6,189 bases of DNA from Acidianus hospitalis (lineage in GTDB: Archaea > Thermoproteota > Thermoprotei_A > Sulfolobales > Sulfolobaceae), in contig QEFD01000066.1 in assembly GCA_003086435.1 (NCBI GenBank), positions 1 to 6,189 of the forward strand, in the 5' to 3' direction. This document shows positions 1-5,807 of the stretch, piece by piece (position 1 is the stretch's first letter; each line of letters opens with the position of its first letter). The notes under the pieces are model-generated. The model ran no database searches. It was not told where the DNA came from and was given only the letters and a program-made list of their open reading frames with translations. A program made the position numbers and the translations under genes.

Positions 1-116
1 ATTAAATAGTTTATAACGTCGTCATAAGATACTCTCTTGCCGGTCTTTTTCTCAAGCATTCCGGCAATTTCCGTGAGCTTCTTCTTAGTTTCTGGCTTTA
101 TTTTTATGCTTTCCAT
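1..116 (-). CDS. VapB-like antitoxin, N-terminal part (runs off left edge)
   Basis: The reverse strand reads ATG at 116-114 followed by 37 more codons without a stop to the window edge. The product begins MESIKIKPETKKKLTEIAGM and continues through a KKTGKRVSYDDVINYL segment. A short beta strand (SIKIKPET), a basic helix and a 'vSYDDVI.YL' helix are typical of small ribbon-helix-helix VapB-type antitoxins common in Sulfolobales. Such proteins bind and neutralise a PIN-domain RNase (VapC) and repress their own operon. The toxin gene would lie to the left, outside the window. ATG 116 fits the usual family N-terminus and has a TATA-like TTAAATA at about 138-144, roughly 26 nt upstream. An in-frame ATG at 149-147 would add 11 residues and sits about 27 nt below another TATA-like element (173-180), so the longer form is possible. 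Family assignment is by motif recognition only. Confidence 0.6.
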   Translation of the reverse strand, partial: MESIKIKPETKKKLTEIAGMLEKKTGKRVSYDDVINYL

Positions 117-230
117 ATTTTCTACTTTTTCCACCAGATATTTAAGCATTAGGTAGAGATTTTTAGAAACTGCTTATATACAAGCATGTTTAGAGATTAA
201 CAATAAAAAGGTCTAGCTAAATAGATACGC
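117..230. promoter_or_regulatory. Divergent promoter region between antitoxin and MFS genes
   Basis: This 114-bp spacer separates two divergently read genes. TATATA at 175-180 lies in a near-symmetric setting (GCTT-N6-AAGC, 172-185) and could serve either strand. For the minus strand a second TATA-like element, TTAAATA at about 138-144, sits 26 nt before ATG 116. For the plus strand, AATAAAA at about 202-208 sits about 26 nt before GTG 231, which would make the MFS mRNA leaderless. No good Shine-Dalgarno sequence precedes either start. The promoter calls rest on spacing and base content only. Confidence 0.5.
144..198. repeat. Near-direct repeat flanking the TATA element, candidate operator
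   Basis: Positions 144-161 read AAGCATTAGGTAGAGATT and 182-198 read AAGCATGTTTAGAGATT. They share AAGCAT and TAGAGATT, with a 4- or 3-nt variable middle. The copies start 38 bp apart and bracket the central TATATA. Paired sites around a promoter beside a ribbon-helix-helix antitoxin gene would suit autoregulation by that protein. The operator role is inference. Confidence 0.35.
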
Positions 231-1316
231 GTGAGAAAAGAAGAATTCTTGCTTATACTTTCATCCTCATTGTCAGGATTGATAATGGGTAGCAATTCTA
301 TAATTATTTCACTTTATCTACTCTCTTTAGGTTTATCTGCATTAGAAATTGGAGAATTACTTTCCTTGGGGGTTTTGGTAGGTTCTTTCGTTTCCCTCAT
401 TTTATCATTTCTTGGCGACCTCTATGGGAGGAAGAAATTTGCTATAATTTCTAGGTTGATAAGTACGGTATCCTTCTTCTTTCTCTTCCTAGGTATTCCA
501 ATTGCTTACATATTCTCATTAACCTGGGGTGCAGGCGGACTTCTATTTTCTTTATTAGCAGAAAAATCCAGTAATTTGGACAAGGCACTGGGTGTAAGGC
601 AAAGCCTTACTATCTTATTTTCAGTTGTGGGAAGTTTGTTACCAATATTTCTGGAATATAGGGGAATTCTCTTCTTAGATGTTCTAATTAACTTAGTAGC
701 GCTATCACTTCTTCTTCCTATAACAGAAAAGTTCAAAGGCAGTAAAAAGTTAAAGATAGGTAGCATTAAAGTCGTATCAAAGTTCTCAACAGAGGCAATA
801 ATAGGTTTAGGAGCAGGATTGGTAATTCCGTTAATGTCTCTTTGGTTTTATTTAAAGTTCGGGGTAACAGGGCCAGAAATGAGCCCGGTTTTCGCATTAT
901 CAGAGTTAACTTTAGCTTTTAGTAGTTACGGCTCTGTTTTATTAGCTGAAAGGCTTGGTAGAGTTAAAACCATAGTTTATACTCATTCCTTGGCAATTGT
1001 TCTCCTCTTTCTACTGCCCTTGTCTCCAGATTTTTTAATAGCTTCATTAATATTCGTGGTTAGAAATGTATTAATGAATATGACCTCTCCAGTATTTGAA
1101 AGTTTCCTCTTAAGGTTAATTCCTGAGGAAGAAAGGGGAAGAGCTAATGGAATAGTGAACTTTATGGAATCGATACCCAGAGCTATAGGACCAAGCATAG
1201 GAGGTTACTTCTTTAATGAGGGGAATTTATTTTTACCGTTCTTCATTACTGGTTTCCTTTACTCCTTCGCCACAATCCTTTTCTTCATTTGGTTTAAGAG
1301 AGAGGAACATCTTTAA
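231..1316 (+). CDS. Major facilitator superfamily (MFS) transporter
   Basis: A 361-aa integral membrane protein, short for MFS (usually about 400 aa or more) but with both halves present. I count about 12 hydrophobic segments, roughly at residues 7-30, 40-61, 71-93, 97-110, 124-141, 146-163, 189-208, 217-237, 249-264, 268-286, 309-325 and 333-354. The diagnostic motif A is clear in the loop after segment 2 (GDLYGRKK, residues 62-69), and a degenerate copy LAERLGR (238-244) occurs in the second half. A basic central loop (about 166-186) separates the halves. MFS proteins with these motifs are usually proton-coupled exporters or sugar/drug permeases; the substrate cannot be read here. The start is GTG: an in-frame TAG at 222-224 excludes anything further upstream, and no ATG lies between. 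An independent promoter element for the next gene sits at its 3' end, so the two need not be an operon. Confidence 0.88.
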   Translation: MRKEEFLLILSSSLSGLIMGSNSIIISLYLLSLGLSALEIGELLSLGVLVGSFVSLILSFLGDLYGRKKFAIISRLISTVSFFFLFLGIPIAYIFSLTWGAGGLLFSLLAEKSSNLDKALGVRQSLTILFSVVGSLLPIFLEYRGILFLDVLINLVALSLLLPITEKFKGSKKLKIGSIKVVSKFSTEAIIGLGAGLVIPLMSLWFYLKFGVTGPEMSPVFALSELTLAFSSYGSVLLAERLGRVKTIVYTHSLAIVLLFLLPLSPDFLIASLIFVVRNVLMNMTSPVFESFLLRLIPEEERGRANGIVNFMESIPRAIGPSIGGYFFNEGNLFLPFFITGFLYSFATILFFIWFKREEHL

Positions 1317-1339
1317 ACCTTGTTTCACATATTTACATA
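1311..1339 (+). promoter_or_regulatory. TATA-like promoter for the 383-aa gene, leaderless start
   Basis: TTTAAA at 1312-1317 overlaps the stop codon of the MFS gene and is centred about 25-26 nt before ATG 1340. That is the distance expected when transcription begins at the A of the start codon. No Shine-Dalgarno sequence is visible in the 23-nt gap, which supports a separate leaderless transcript rather than simple read-through. Confidence 0.5.
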
Positions 1340-2491
1340 ATGCTAGAATCAATACTGCCAAACTCAATACTAATTGACGCAGGCAATAGGAAGGAGTTTA
1401 CAGACCCTAACTTTGTAGTTTCCCTATTCTTACTGCCGTTTATGTACGAGAAAAAGCCAGAAGAGAAGGAATACCTAGAGGTTATTGAAAGCATAAAATT
1501 TGAAGCTTATGACGAATTGAACGAGATAAGGAATAAAGATTTTCCAATGTATGCTACTTATTTCCAACAGAAGGTTTTAAACGATTATGTCTCTGGAAAG
1601 GCATACGCTCGAAACGCTATAAGCTTTCTACTCAACAAGTTTAAAGACGAGAAAGAAGCAGAAAAAATAAAGGAAGAATATGAGGACTTCATTCTAGATA
1701 AGTTATCCTTAAAGGAGTTCTTTAAACCTTCGAGCAATGAAGAGCCAAAATATGTATTCCCCTATGTTTGGAGGTTTTATACTCCAAATTTTGATGAGAC
1801 TGTAAAGAAAGTGACCTCTGGGAAGGAAATAGTAAGCGATTACATGGGGTTAACTACATACGTGATTTTAGATTCTAAAGAGCTTTTCCCTTTCTTTAGG
1901 CCATACGTCTTCCTATCTAATTCTCCACCTAGAATAGGCTTAAAGATGGGTGAGGTACTTATAGACCCCGAAGAGATTATAGTAACTCAGCTAAATGAAG
2001 ACAGGCTTTCTTTTTCAAGGAAATTCCTAGAAAAAGAATTAGGAAAATTGGAGTCGAAGGAATTATCTTCATTTATAGAATCAAAAAGTGAAACTAGCAG
2101 GAGAATAATACTCTCCTCCCTTAGATACGCTAATTGGGCTTTAAAGAAGAGCGGAATTTCCTTAGAAGACGCGGTTCACTTATTTGTTAAATTGAGGGAA
2201 TTAATAGATGACGTTGAGGGAGATTTTCAGAAGGCAATAGATAATGGTGTGGACTTCAAAGAAATTAAGGAGGAAGTTAAGAAGTACGGATGGTTAAACT
2301 TAGAAGTTACTCCTGCTGTAAATCCTTTAGCTTTAAAAAAATCAATAAGAATTATATCAATTATGAAGGAGATTGGCGACATGTATTTTATTCCTTATTC
2401 TATAGTAATGAGTGCTATAGTATCTACTTACGTTAGCGGGAAGGATTATAAATTACTCCTTTATGGATTAAAGACAAACAAATTCATTTAA
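1340..2491 (+). CDS. Hypothetical soluble protein, 383 aa, unrecognised
   Basis: I do not recognise this family. The protein has no signal peptide or membrane segment and no cysteine, so it is probably an intracellular protein without a metal-thiolate site. It is rich in Glu and Lys. The N-terminus (MLESILPNSILIDAGNRKEF) is followed by a predicted helical, charged part (about 41-130). A mixed segment follows with YVFPYVWRFYTP (138-149) and a Pro-rich turn FLSNSPPRIGLKMGEVLIDP (191-210). The C-terminal half (about 222-315) is strongly helical and ends in YKLLLYGLKTNKF. No Walker, nuclease, helicase or helix-turn-helix signature is evident. Codon use (AGG/AGA, ATA) matches its neighbours, so it looks like a normal resident gene. 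It converges on the AEP gene with 17 bp between the stops, which gives no operon link. Confidence 0.8.
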   Translation: MLESILPNSILIDAGNRKEFTDPNFVVSLFLLPFMYEKKPEEKEYLEVIESIKFEAYDELNEIRNKDFPMYATYFQQKVLNDYVSGKAYARNAISFLLNKFKDEKEAEKIKEEYEDFILDKLSLKEFFKPSSNEEPKYVFPYVWRFYTPNFDETVKKVTSGKEIVSDYMGLTTYVILDSKELFPFFRPYVFLSNSPPRIGLKMGEVLIDPEEIIVTQLNEDRLSFSRKFLEKELGKLESKELSSFIESKSETSRRIILSSLRYANWALKKSGISLEDAVHLFVKLRELIDDVEGDFQKAIDNGVDFKEIKEEVKKYGWLNLEVTPAVNPLALKKSIRIISIMKEIGDMYFIPYSIVMSAIVSTYVSGKDYKLLLYGLKTNKFI

Positions 2492-2508
2492 AAATGGAGT
2501 ATGACGAA

Positions 2509-3810
2509 TCATTTAAAGAAAGCGTCTAGGCCGCTCTTCCTATTTACAACTTTTTCTATGAACGCGTCACGAATTGGTAAGTATACTTTCTGATAAAATT
2601 CCCTCTGATTTTGCAAAACCTCTTTAGGAAACGAAGAAACGTATTTTACAGTTGCTTCCCAAGCCTTATCGTAAGGGATTACGGCGTTAATCTTCTCCTT
2701 AATTTCTCTATTATAATCTTCTGGAGTTTGCTCCTTATCACCTATTACGAAAAGCCCGTTTTCTGGATTCTGGTAAACTTGTTCTCCTGCAACTGTTACT
2801 AAAATTCTATCCTTCCTAAATTCTGCTGGCAACTTTTGTCCGGTAACTTTAGGAGTGTAACCCTTACCGTAATACTTAGCCCACGCGTAAAATATTGCTC
2901 TATTTAATCCAAAAGACTCTGCCTTAGGCAAATCTCCGTAAAGTACATAATATCTTGCAGCCTGGACTATTCCCATTACTTGAAACCTACCTATCTTACC
3001 TTGCGGAGTAGTTCTTCTTTCTGGCTTTATTCCCTCGTGAGTTGGCTTATATTCAAGGATAGCTTTAGAAAGCAGCTCTTCTGTCTCGTCTTCTACATAC
3101 CTTGAGAAGACTCCTTCTTCATGCTTAAAGCTGTCTGGCTTAGCCCAGTCTAAATTGAATTCGTGCAATTTATCTGGAGAAAAACAAACTGCTACATAAT
3201 CCAATTCCTTGTGGAATGAGAGAGGAGCAGTGAATATTCTCTTTGCATCAATTAGCTCGTCTATTTTAAGTACTCCTCCTGATTCATCTGAGAGCTTCTT
3301 TATTTCGTCCTTAACTTTCCTTAATATATATTGAACTATTGCATGGGCTGCAGTTAAAGGATCGTAATCTTTCGGTATAGCGTTTTCGTTTATCCTTACG
3401 TGAATTCCCTCACCGCTCCATAGTAAATAAACGGACATTGAAACTCCTTCCTTATCTAGGGCAGAAATAATTACATCTGCAGCCTTTATTGCGTATTCCC
3501 ATTTATCTATCTTAGTGTCAATGTCAAAGAAAGGGGTATAAGCAACTATTTTGTCTCCACTCACGTTTTCTTTATTCACTTTCTCATATTTTCCTGCAGT
3601 AGCGTAAATAGTCCTTGCGTTAAACCTCTTCACCAGAGAAGGAACCTCTTCCGGAGATGATAGGGATAGAGGCTCTTCACCGTTATACCTTATCATCGTT
3701 TTACCGTAAAGTGCAATCCACCTATTCTTTGAAAATTCAAAGATCTCCTTTTTTACCATCTCCTTGTTATAATGGGCAAGAAGTGACGACGGCATCATTT
3801 CTTTATCCAT
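2509..3810 (-). CDS. Archaeo-eukaryotic primase (AEP/PriS-like) family protein with C-terminal PIP-like box
   Basis: This 433-aa protein carries the three AEP catalytic motifs in order. Motif I is FFDIDT (D96 and D98, metal ligands). Motif II is WSGEGIHVRI (S132, G133, G135, H137, nucleotide binding). Motif III is KIDELIDAKRIFTAPLSFHK (D184 third metal ligand, R191, S198, H200), comparable to the 'D...R...P.S.H' block of PriS. It is probably a primase/polymerase acting on DNA. It is not a typical replicative PriS: it is about 100 residues longer, and its only cysteine is C209, so the PriS zinc knuckle is absent. A helical extension (about 265-420) of unknown fold follows the catalytic domain. 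The last residues, KSGLDAFF (425-432) plus K433, match a PCNA-interacting peptide with Lys in place of Gln. ATG 3810 has a TATA-like tract about 26 nt upstream. A role in priming, translesion synthesis or end repair is inference. Confidence 0.8.
   Translation of the reverse strand: MDKEMMPSSLLAHYNKEMVKKEIFEFSKNRWIALYGKTMIRYNGEEPLSLSSPEEVPSLVKRFNARTIYATAGKYEKVNKENVSGDKIVAYTPFFDIDTKIDKWEYAIKAADVIISALDKEGVSMSVYLLWSGEGIHVRINENAIPKDYDPLTAAHAIVQYILRKVKDEIKKLSDESGGVLKIDELIDAKRIFTAPLSFHKELDYVAVCFSPDKLHEFNLDWAKPDSFKHEEGVFSRYVEDETEELLSKAILEYKPTHEGIKPERRTTPQGKIGRFQVMGIVQAARYYVLYGDLPKAESFGLNRAIFYAWAKYYGKGYTPKVTGQKLPAEFRKDRILVTVAGEQVYQNPENGLFVIGDKEQTPEDYNREIKEKINAVIPYDKAWEATVKYVSSFPKEVLQNQREFYQKVYLPIRDAFIEKVVNRKSGLDAFFK
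2515..2538 (-). other. PIP-like motif codons at the C-terminus of the AEP protein
   Basis: These codons encode K-S-G-L-D-A-F-F, fitting the PCNA-interacting pattern Q/K-x-x-hydrophobic-x-x-aromatic-aromatic. The motif lies at the extreme C-terminus, one residue before the end, where such boxes usually sit in archaeal replication and repair enzymes. Binding to PCNA is inferred, not shown. Confidence 0.5.
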
Positions 3811-3845
3811 AGTTAATACTAGTGTAATAAAATTAAAAAGGGCTC
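3811..3845 (-). promoter_or_regulatory. AEP gene promoter, overlapping likely terminator of the ABC operon
   Basis: On the minus strand this 35-bp spacer contains two T-rich tracts in TTTTTAATTTTATTA (3825-3839). The T5AAT part is centred about 26 nt before ATG 3810, fitting a TATA-like element for a leaderless AEP transcript. The same T tracts begin a few nt after the permease stop codon, and U-rich tracts are typical archaeal terminators. The tract may therefore end one transcript and position the next. Confidence 0.4.
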
Positions 3846-4532
3846 TTAGCTTCTTTTATGTAGGTAATTTATCAATATTATTAATACTAATGTAAAGATT
3901 ACTATACCTAAATCCCATATTAATGTCTCTTTAGGTATTCCCACATAGGAATAGTAGATTGCTCTAGATATGTAAGTTGTTGGCTCAAGGAACGTCAAGT
4001 ATCTAAAGGGCATCGGTACAGAGCAGGGAGGATAGTAAACTGGAGCGAAGAACGCTAACGTAAATGAGAGTATATTAGAGTACTGGTTTATAGCGTAGTA
4101 GTTCTTTATAGCGAAAGCTAAGGCCTCACCTATCATAGATCCCAGGAAAATTGAAAGAATTAAAGTTATCGCAAGCAACGGAATGCAGTCTGGCTTTATT
4201 CTAAGGAAGAGATCTCCGGCTAGAATAATTATTGGAGAGACTAAGATAGTTTGTAGCCCGTTGCTAAAGGCAATTGCTAATGCATAAAGCTGTACTGGAA
4301 TCCCGGAGGATATCATTAAGGAAAACCTACCGTATTCCCTTTCGGCTCCAATGCTCTGAGCTACGCTATTAATCAAGCTAACTGAAATGTAAAATGTGAT
4401 AGTACCTACAACGACGTATGTGGAAAACTCGGCAGAAGCTACAGAGCCCAACATTATCAGTAAGCCAAACGGGAAAAAGAGGGAGAAGAACAATATAGAT
4501 GGTATGTAAGCTTTAATTGTCTTTAAATCCAT
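3846..4532 (-). CDS. ABC-2 type transporter permease
   Basis: A 228-aa integral membrane protein with about six hydrophobic segments, near residues 9-30, 37-57, 85-108, 117-142, 151-170 and 206-224. That is the usual layout of ABC-2 (DrrB/NodJ-like) export permeases, which pair as dimers with a cytoplasmic ATPase. Family marks are the AEREYGRFSLMISSGIP loop (63-79), which resembles the 'ERE.G' coupling segment after the second helix, and FAPVYYPPCSVP...FLEPTTYISRAI (162-192), which resembles the 'yP...lP...l.P.ty...alR' block near the last helices. The gene lies 22 nt downstream of the ATPase stop on the same strand, so the two form an operon and one exporter. No clear Shine-Dalgarno sequence precedes ATG 4532, and no other start codon is available between the ATPase stop and this ATG. 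The substrate (drug, lipid, polysaccharide or peptide) cannot be told. Confidence 0.85.
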   Translation of the reverse strand: MDLKTIKAYIPSILFFSLFFPFGLLIMLGSVASAEFSTYVVVGTITFYISVSLINSVAQSIGAEREYGRFSLMISSGIPVQLYALAIAFSNGLQTILVSPIIILAGDLFLRIKPDCIPLLAITLILSIFLGSMIGEALAFAIKNYYAINQYSNILSFTLAFFAPVYYPPCSVPMPFRYLTFLEPTTYISRAIYYSYVGIPKETLIWDLGIVIFTLVLIILINYLHKRS

Positions 4533-4554
4533 GGCAACTAGGTAAAAGAATTCC

Positions 4555-5382
4555 TTAAGCGTTCTCCATCACCTTTAAGTAAATTTCTTCCAAGTTAGGT
4601 AACCTAACTTCGAACTTACCTTTCAATTCACTTAAGAACTTAGAAACCTCCTCTTCCTTCACGTAAAACGTCTTTCCAGAGGAATAATCTATCACCTCAT
4701 AATAAGTAGTGAATTTGCTCTTGATCTCAGCGGGAGAGCCTTCCATTATGATCCTCCTGTTGAGGAAATATATTCTATCAGCAAGTCTCTCAGCCTCGTC
4801 GAGGTAGTGAGTAGTCAACAGCATTGCCTTACCTTCCTTCTTCAGCTCAGCTAAGAGTTCCCATACTTCCCTTCTAGCTTCTGGATCTAAACCTGTTGTT
4901 GGTTCATCTAGGATTACAACCTCGGGATCATTTACTAAAGCCATAGCTAATAATACTCTCCTCTTTAGTCCTCCAGATAAATCCCTAGTCATCTTCTTTT
5001 CGTACTGCCTTAAGTTCAATTTATCAAGGAGTTCTTCCGTGTTCTTCTTTGCCTTCTCCTTATCAAGACCTTTTATTTTAGCCATGAAGTAAATGTTATC
5101 TCTTACGATTAAATTACCCGAAGGAGTGCACTCCTGTGGTATTACTCCTATCCTTTTCTTTACCTTATTATTTATCTTAGAACCTAGTACTAAGATTTCT
5201 CCTTTAGAGGGAGTTAATTCTCCGTAAATTTGCTTTACTAGAGTTGTCTTTCCTGCACCGTTTGGACCTAATAAAGCAACCAACTCGCCTTTATTTACAG
5301 TCATGTTAATATCTTCATTTGCCAGGAATTTTCCATAATATTTCCAAACATGACGGATTATTATTGGAGTTTCTATATTCAT
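4555..5382 (-). CDS. ABC transporter ATP-binding protein (DrrA-like, ABC-2 exporter)
   Basis: The cytoplasmic ATPase of the exporter, 275 aa when started at ATG 5382. All nucleotide-binding motifs are intact: Walker A GPNGAGKTT (39-47, Lys45), Q-loop Gln83, signature LSGG (135-138), Walker B VVILDE (155-160, catalytic Glu160), D-loop GLDP (164-167) and switch His192 in TTHYLDEA. A C-terminal extension (about 215-275) ending PNLEEIYLKVMENA matches the 'LEd.fl.l' tail of DrrA-type drug or lipid exporters. An in-frame TTG at 5391-5389 would add three residues. ATG is preferred because CTTATAAG (5406-5413) is centred 27 nt before it but only 18 nt before the TTG, too close for a TATA box. The gene leads a two-gene operon with the permease. 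Confidence 0.92.
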   Translation of the reverse strand: MNIETPIIIRHVWKYYGKFLANEDINMTVNKGELVALLGPNGAGKTTLVKQIYGELTPSKGEILVLGSKINNKVKKRIGVIPQECTPSGNLIVRDNIYFMAKIKGLDKEKAKKNTEELLDKLNLRQYEKKMTRDLSGGLKRRVLLAMALVNDPEVVILDEPTTGLDPEARREVWELLAELKKEGKAMLLTTHYLDEAERLADRIYFLNRRIIMEGSPAEIKSKFTTYYEVIDYSSGKTFYVKEEEVSKFLSELKGKFEVRLPNLEEIYLKVMENA

Positions 5383-5401
5383 AATTGTCAATATTCCGAC
5401 T

Positions 5402-5426
5402 TATCCTTATAAGCTTTTTTATAAAA
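5402..5426 (-). promoter_or_regulatory. Promoter of the ABC exporter operon
   Basis: Read on the minus strand, an A-rich stretch ending AAAAAAG precedes CTTATAAGG, resembling a BRE-TATA pair. The TATA centre (about 5409) is 27 nt before ATG 5382, predicting a leaderless transcript. A second AT palindrome, TTTTATAAAA (5417-5426), lies just upstream. It could be an alternative TATA box or a plus-strand promoter element. Confidence 0.5.
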
Positions 5427-5542
5427 TGGAATTTACTTGATAAAAAAGGAAATAAACTACTAAGTAAAGAGAAATAAACCCGTTAAATCTAAAGTTTCAA
5501 TACTCAACTAGAGGAGTACATTACCTCTATTAAATTAAAAAT

Positions 5543-5575
5543 TACTATATAAAATGTAATGTAATTTATATAGTA
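5543..5575. repeat. 11-bp perfect inverted repeat with back-to-back TATA-like boxes
   Basis: TACTATATAAA (5543-5553) and TTTATATAGTA (5565-5575) are exact reverse complements. They flank an 11-nt spacer, ATGTAATGTAA, which itself contains a tandem ATGTA. Each arm contains TTTATATA read outward, the Sulfolobales TATA consensus, so the element could be a symmetric divergent promoter. Predicted start sites would be near 5596 (plus) and 5522 (minus). No recognisable gene follows at either place, so an untranslated RNA or a regulator binding site is equally possible. Confidence 0.45.
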
Positions 5576-5718
5576 TAGGCATATAGTACTAAAGTGAAGT
5601 TGTGAAAAACGAACTACTAGAATTTTAATCCAAGATAGCCAATATAAAAGTACAATCAAATAGAGAACAAGTTAAGAGTAACAATGCTATAAATTTAAAA
5701 GAATTAATATAATTATGT

Positions 5719-5766
5719 CTTATATAAGCTTTTTCAAAATACGCTTGAAAAATCCTTATTAATAAG
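5719..5766 (+). promoter_or_regulatory. Palindromic TATA plus inverted repeat, candidate operator-promoter
   Basis: CTTATATAAG (5719-5728) is a perfect palindrome with a TATA core. It is followed at once by TTTTTCAA (5730-5737), a 7-nt loop and TTGAAAAA (5745-5752), a perfect 8-bp inverted repeat covering the expected transcription start. A 12-bp palindrome, CTTATTAATAAG, follows at 5755-5766. A repressor-type inverted repeat between TATA box and start site is a common archaeal arrangement. It lies upstream of the open frame at 5808. Function is inference. Confidence 0.3.
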
Positions 5767-5769
5767 TAA

Positions 5770-5777
5770 TTTATAAA
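5770..5777 (+). promoter_or_regulatory. TATA-like element upstream of the partial ORF at 5808
   Basis: TTTATAAA at 5770-5777 fits the Sulfolobales TATA consensus. It is centred about 34 nt before ATG 5808, so transcription would start near 5800 with a very short leader. In this very AT-rich DNA such matches are expected by chance, so support is modest. Confidence 0.3.
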
Positions 5778-5807
5778 CATAATAAGACGATAAAATTTCA
5801 TAAACTA

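Larger units (their letters stand above)
5427..5807. other. AT-rich intergenic region with inverted repeats, no convincing gene
   Basis: About 380 bp without a gene I can defend. Stops are frequent in nearly all frames. The longest reading frame is a 58-codon minus-strand one (5801-5625) that I do not accept. The region holds several TATA-like elements, a weak hairpin TAGAGG/CCTCTA (5509-5514 and 5524-5529), a strong 11-bp inverted repeat (5543-5575), the palindrome CTTATATAAG (5719-5728), an 8-bp inverted repeat (5730-5752) and the palindrome CTTATTAATAAG (5755-5766). I see no tRNA, rRNA, CRISPR repeat or C/D-box sRNA. Confidence 0.5.

Noticed and set aside
506..766. Minus-strand ORF of 86 codons inside the MFS gene
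   Set aside because: It lies wholly within a clear membrane transporter frame and has no domain features, so it is a shadow frame.
983..1198. Minus-strand ORF of 71 codons inside the MFS gene
   Set aside because: Shadow of the transporter frame, with no independent promoter or motif.
2611..2802. Plus-strand ORF of 63 codons inside the AEP gene
   Set aside because: It is antisense to a gene with intact catalytic motifs. Its hydrophobic content is a product of the opposite frame.
5383..5391. TTG start adding three residues to the ABC ATPase
   Set aside because: The TATA element at 5406-5413 is only 18 nt away, too close, while ATG 5382 is at the expected 27 nt.
5481..5530. GTTTCAA stretch and TAGAGG/CCTCTA hairpin considered as a CRISPR repeat or leader
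   Set aside because: No repeated unit with regular spacers is present and the sequence does not match known Sulfolobales repeats. The stem is only 6 bp.
5540..5720. Possible C/D-box sRNA or tRNA in the intergenic region
   Set aside because: No C box (RUGAUGA) paired with a D box (CUGA) and no cloverleaf or T-loop sequence was found. The G+C is too low for a stable structured RNA in a thermophile.
5625..5801. 58-codon minus-strand ORF beginning MKFYRLIMFINYLLIRIFQA with one hydrophobic segment near its end
   Set aside because: Its length is not remarkable given the many possible starts in AT-rich DNA. Its ATG lies 6 bp from the opposing start at 5808, and it covers the likely control elements of that ORF. 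I see no family resemblance.
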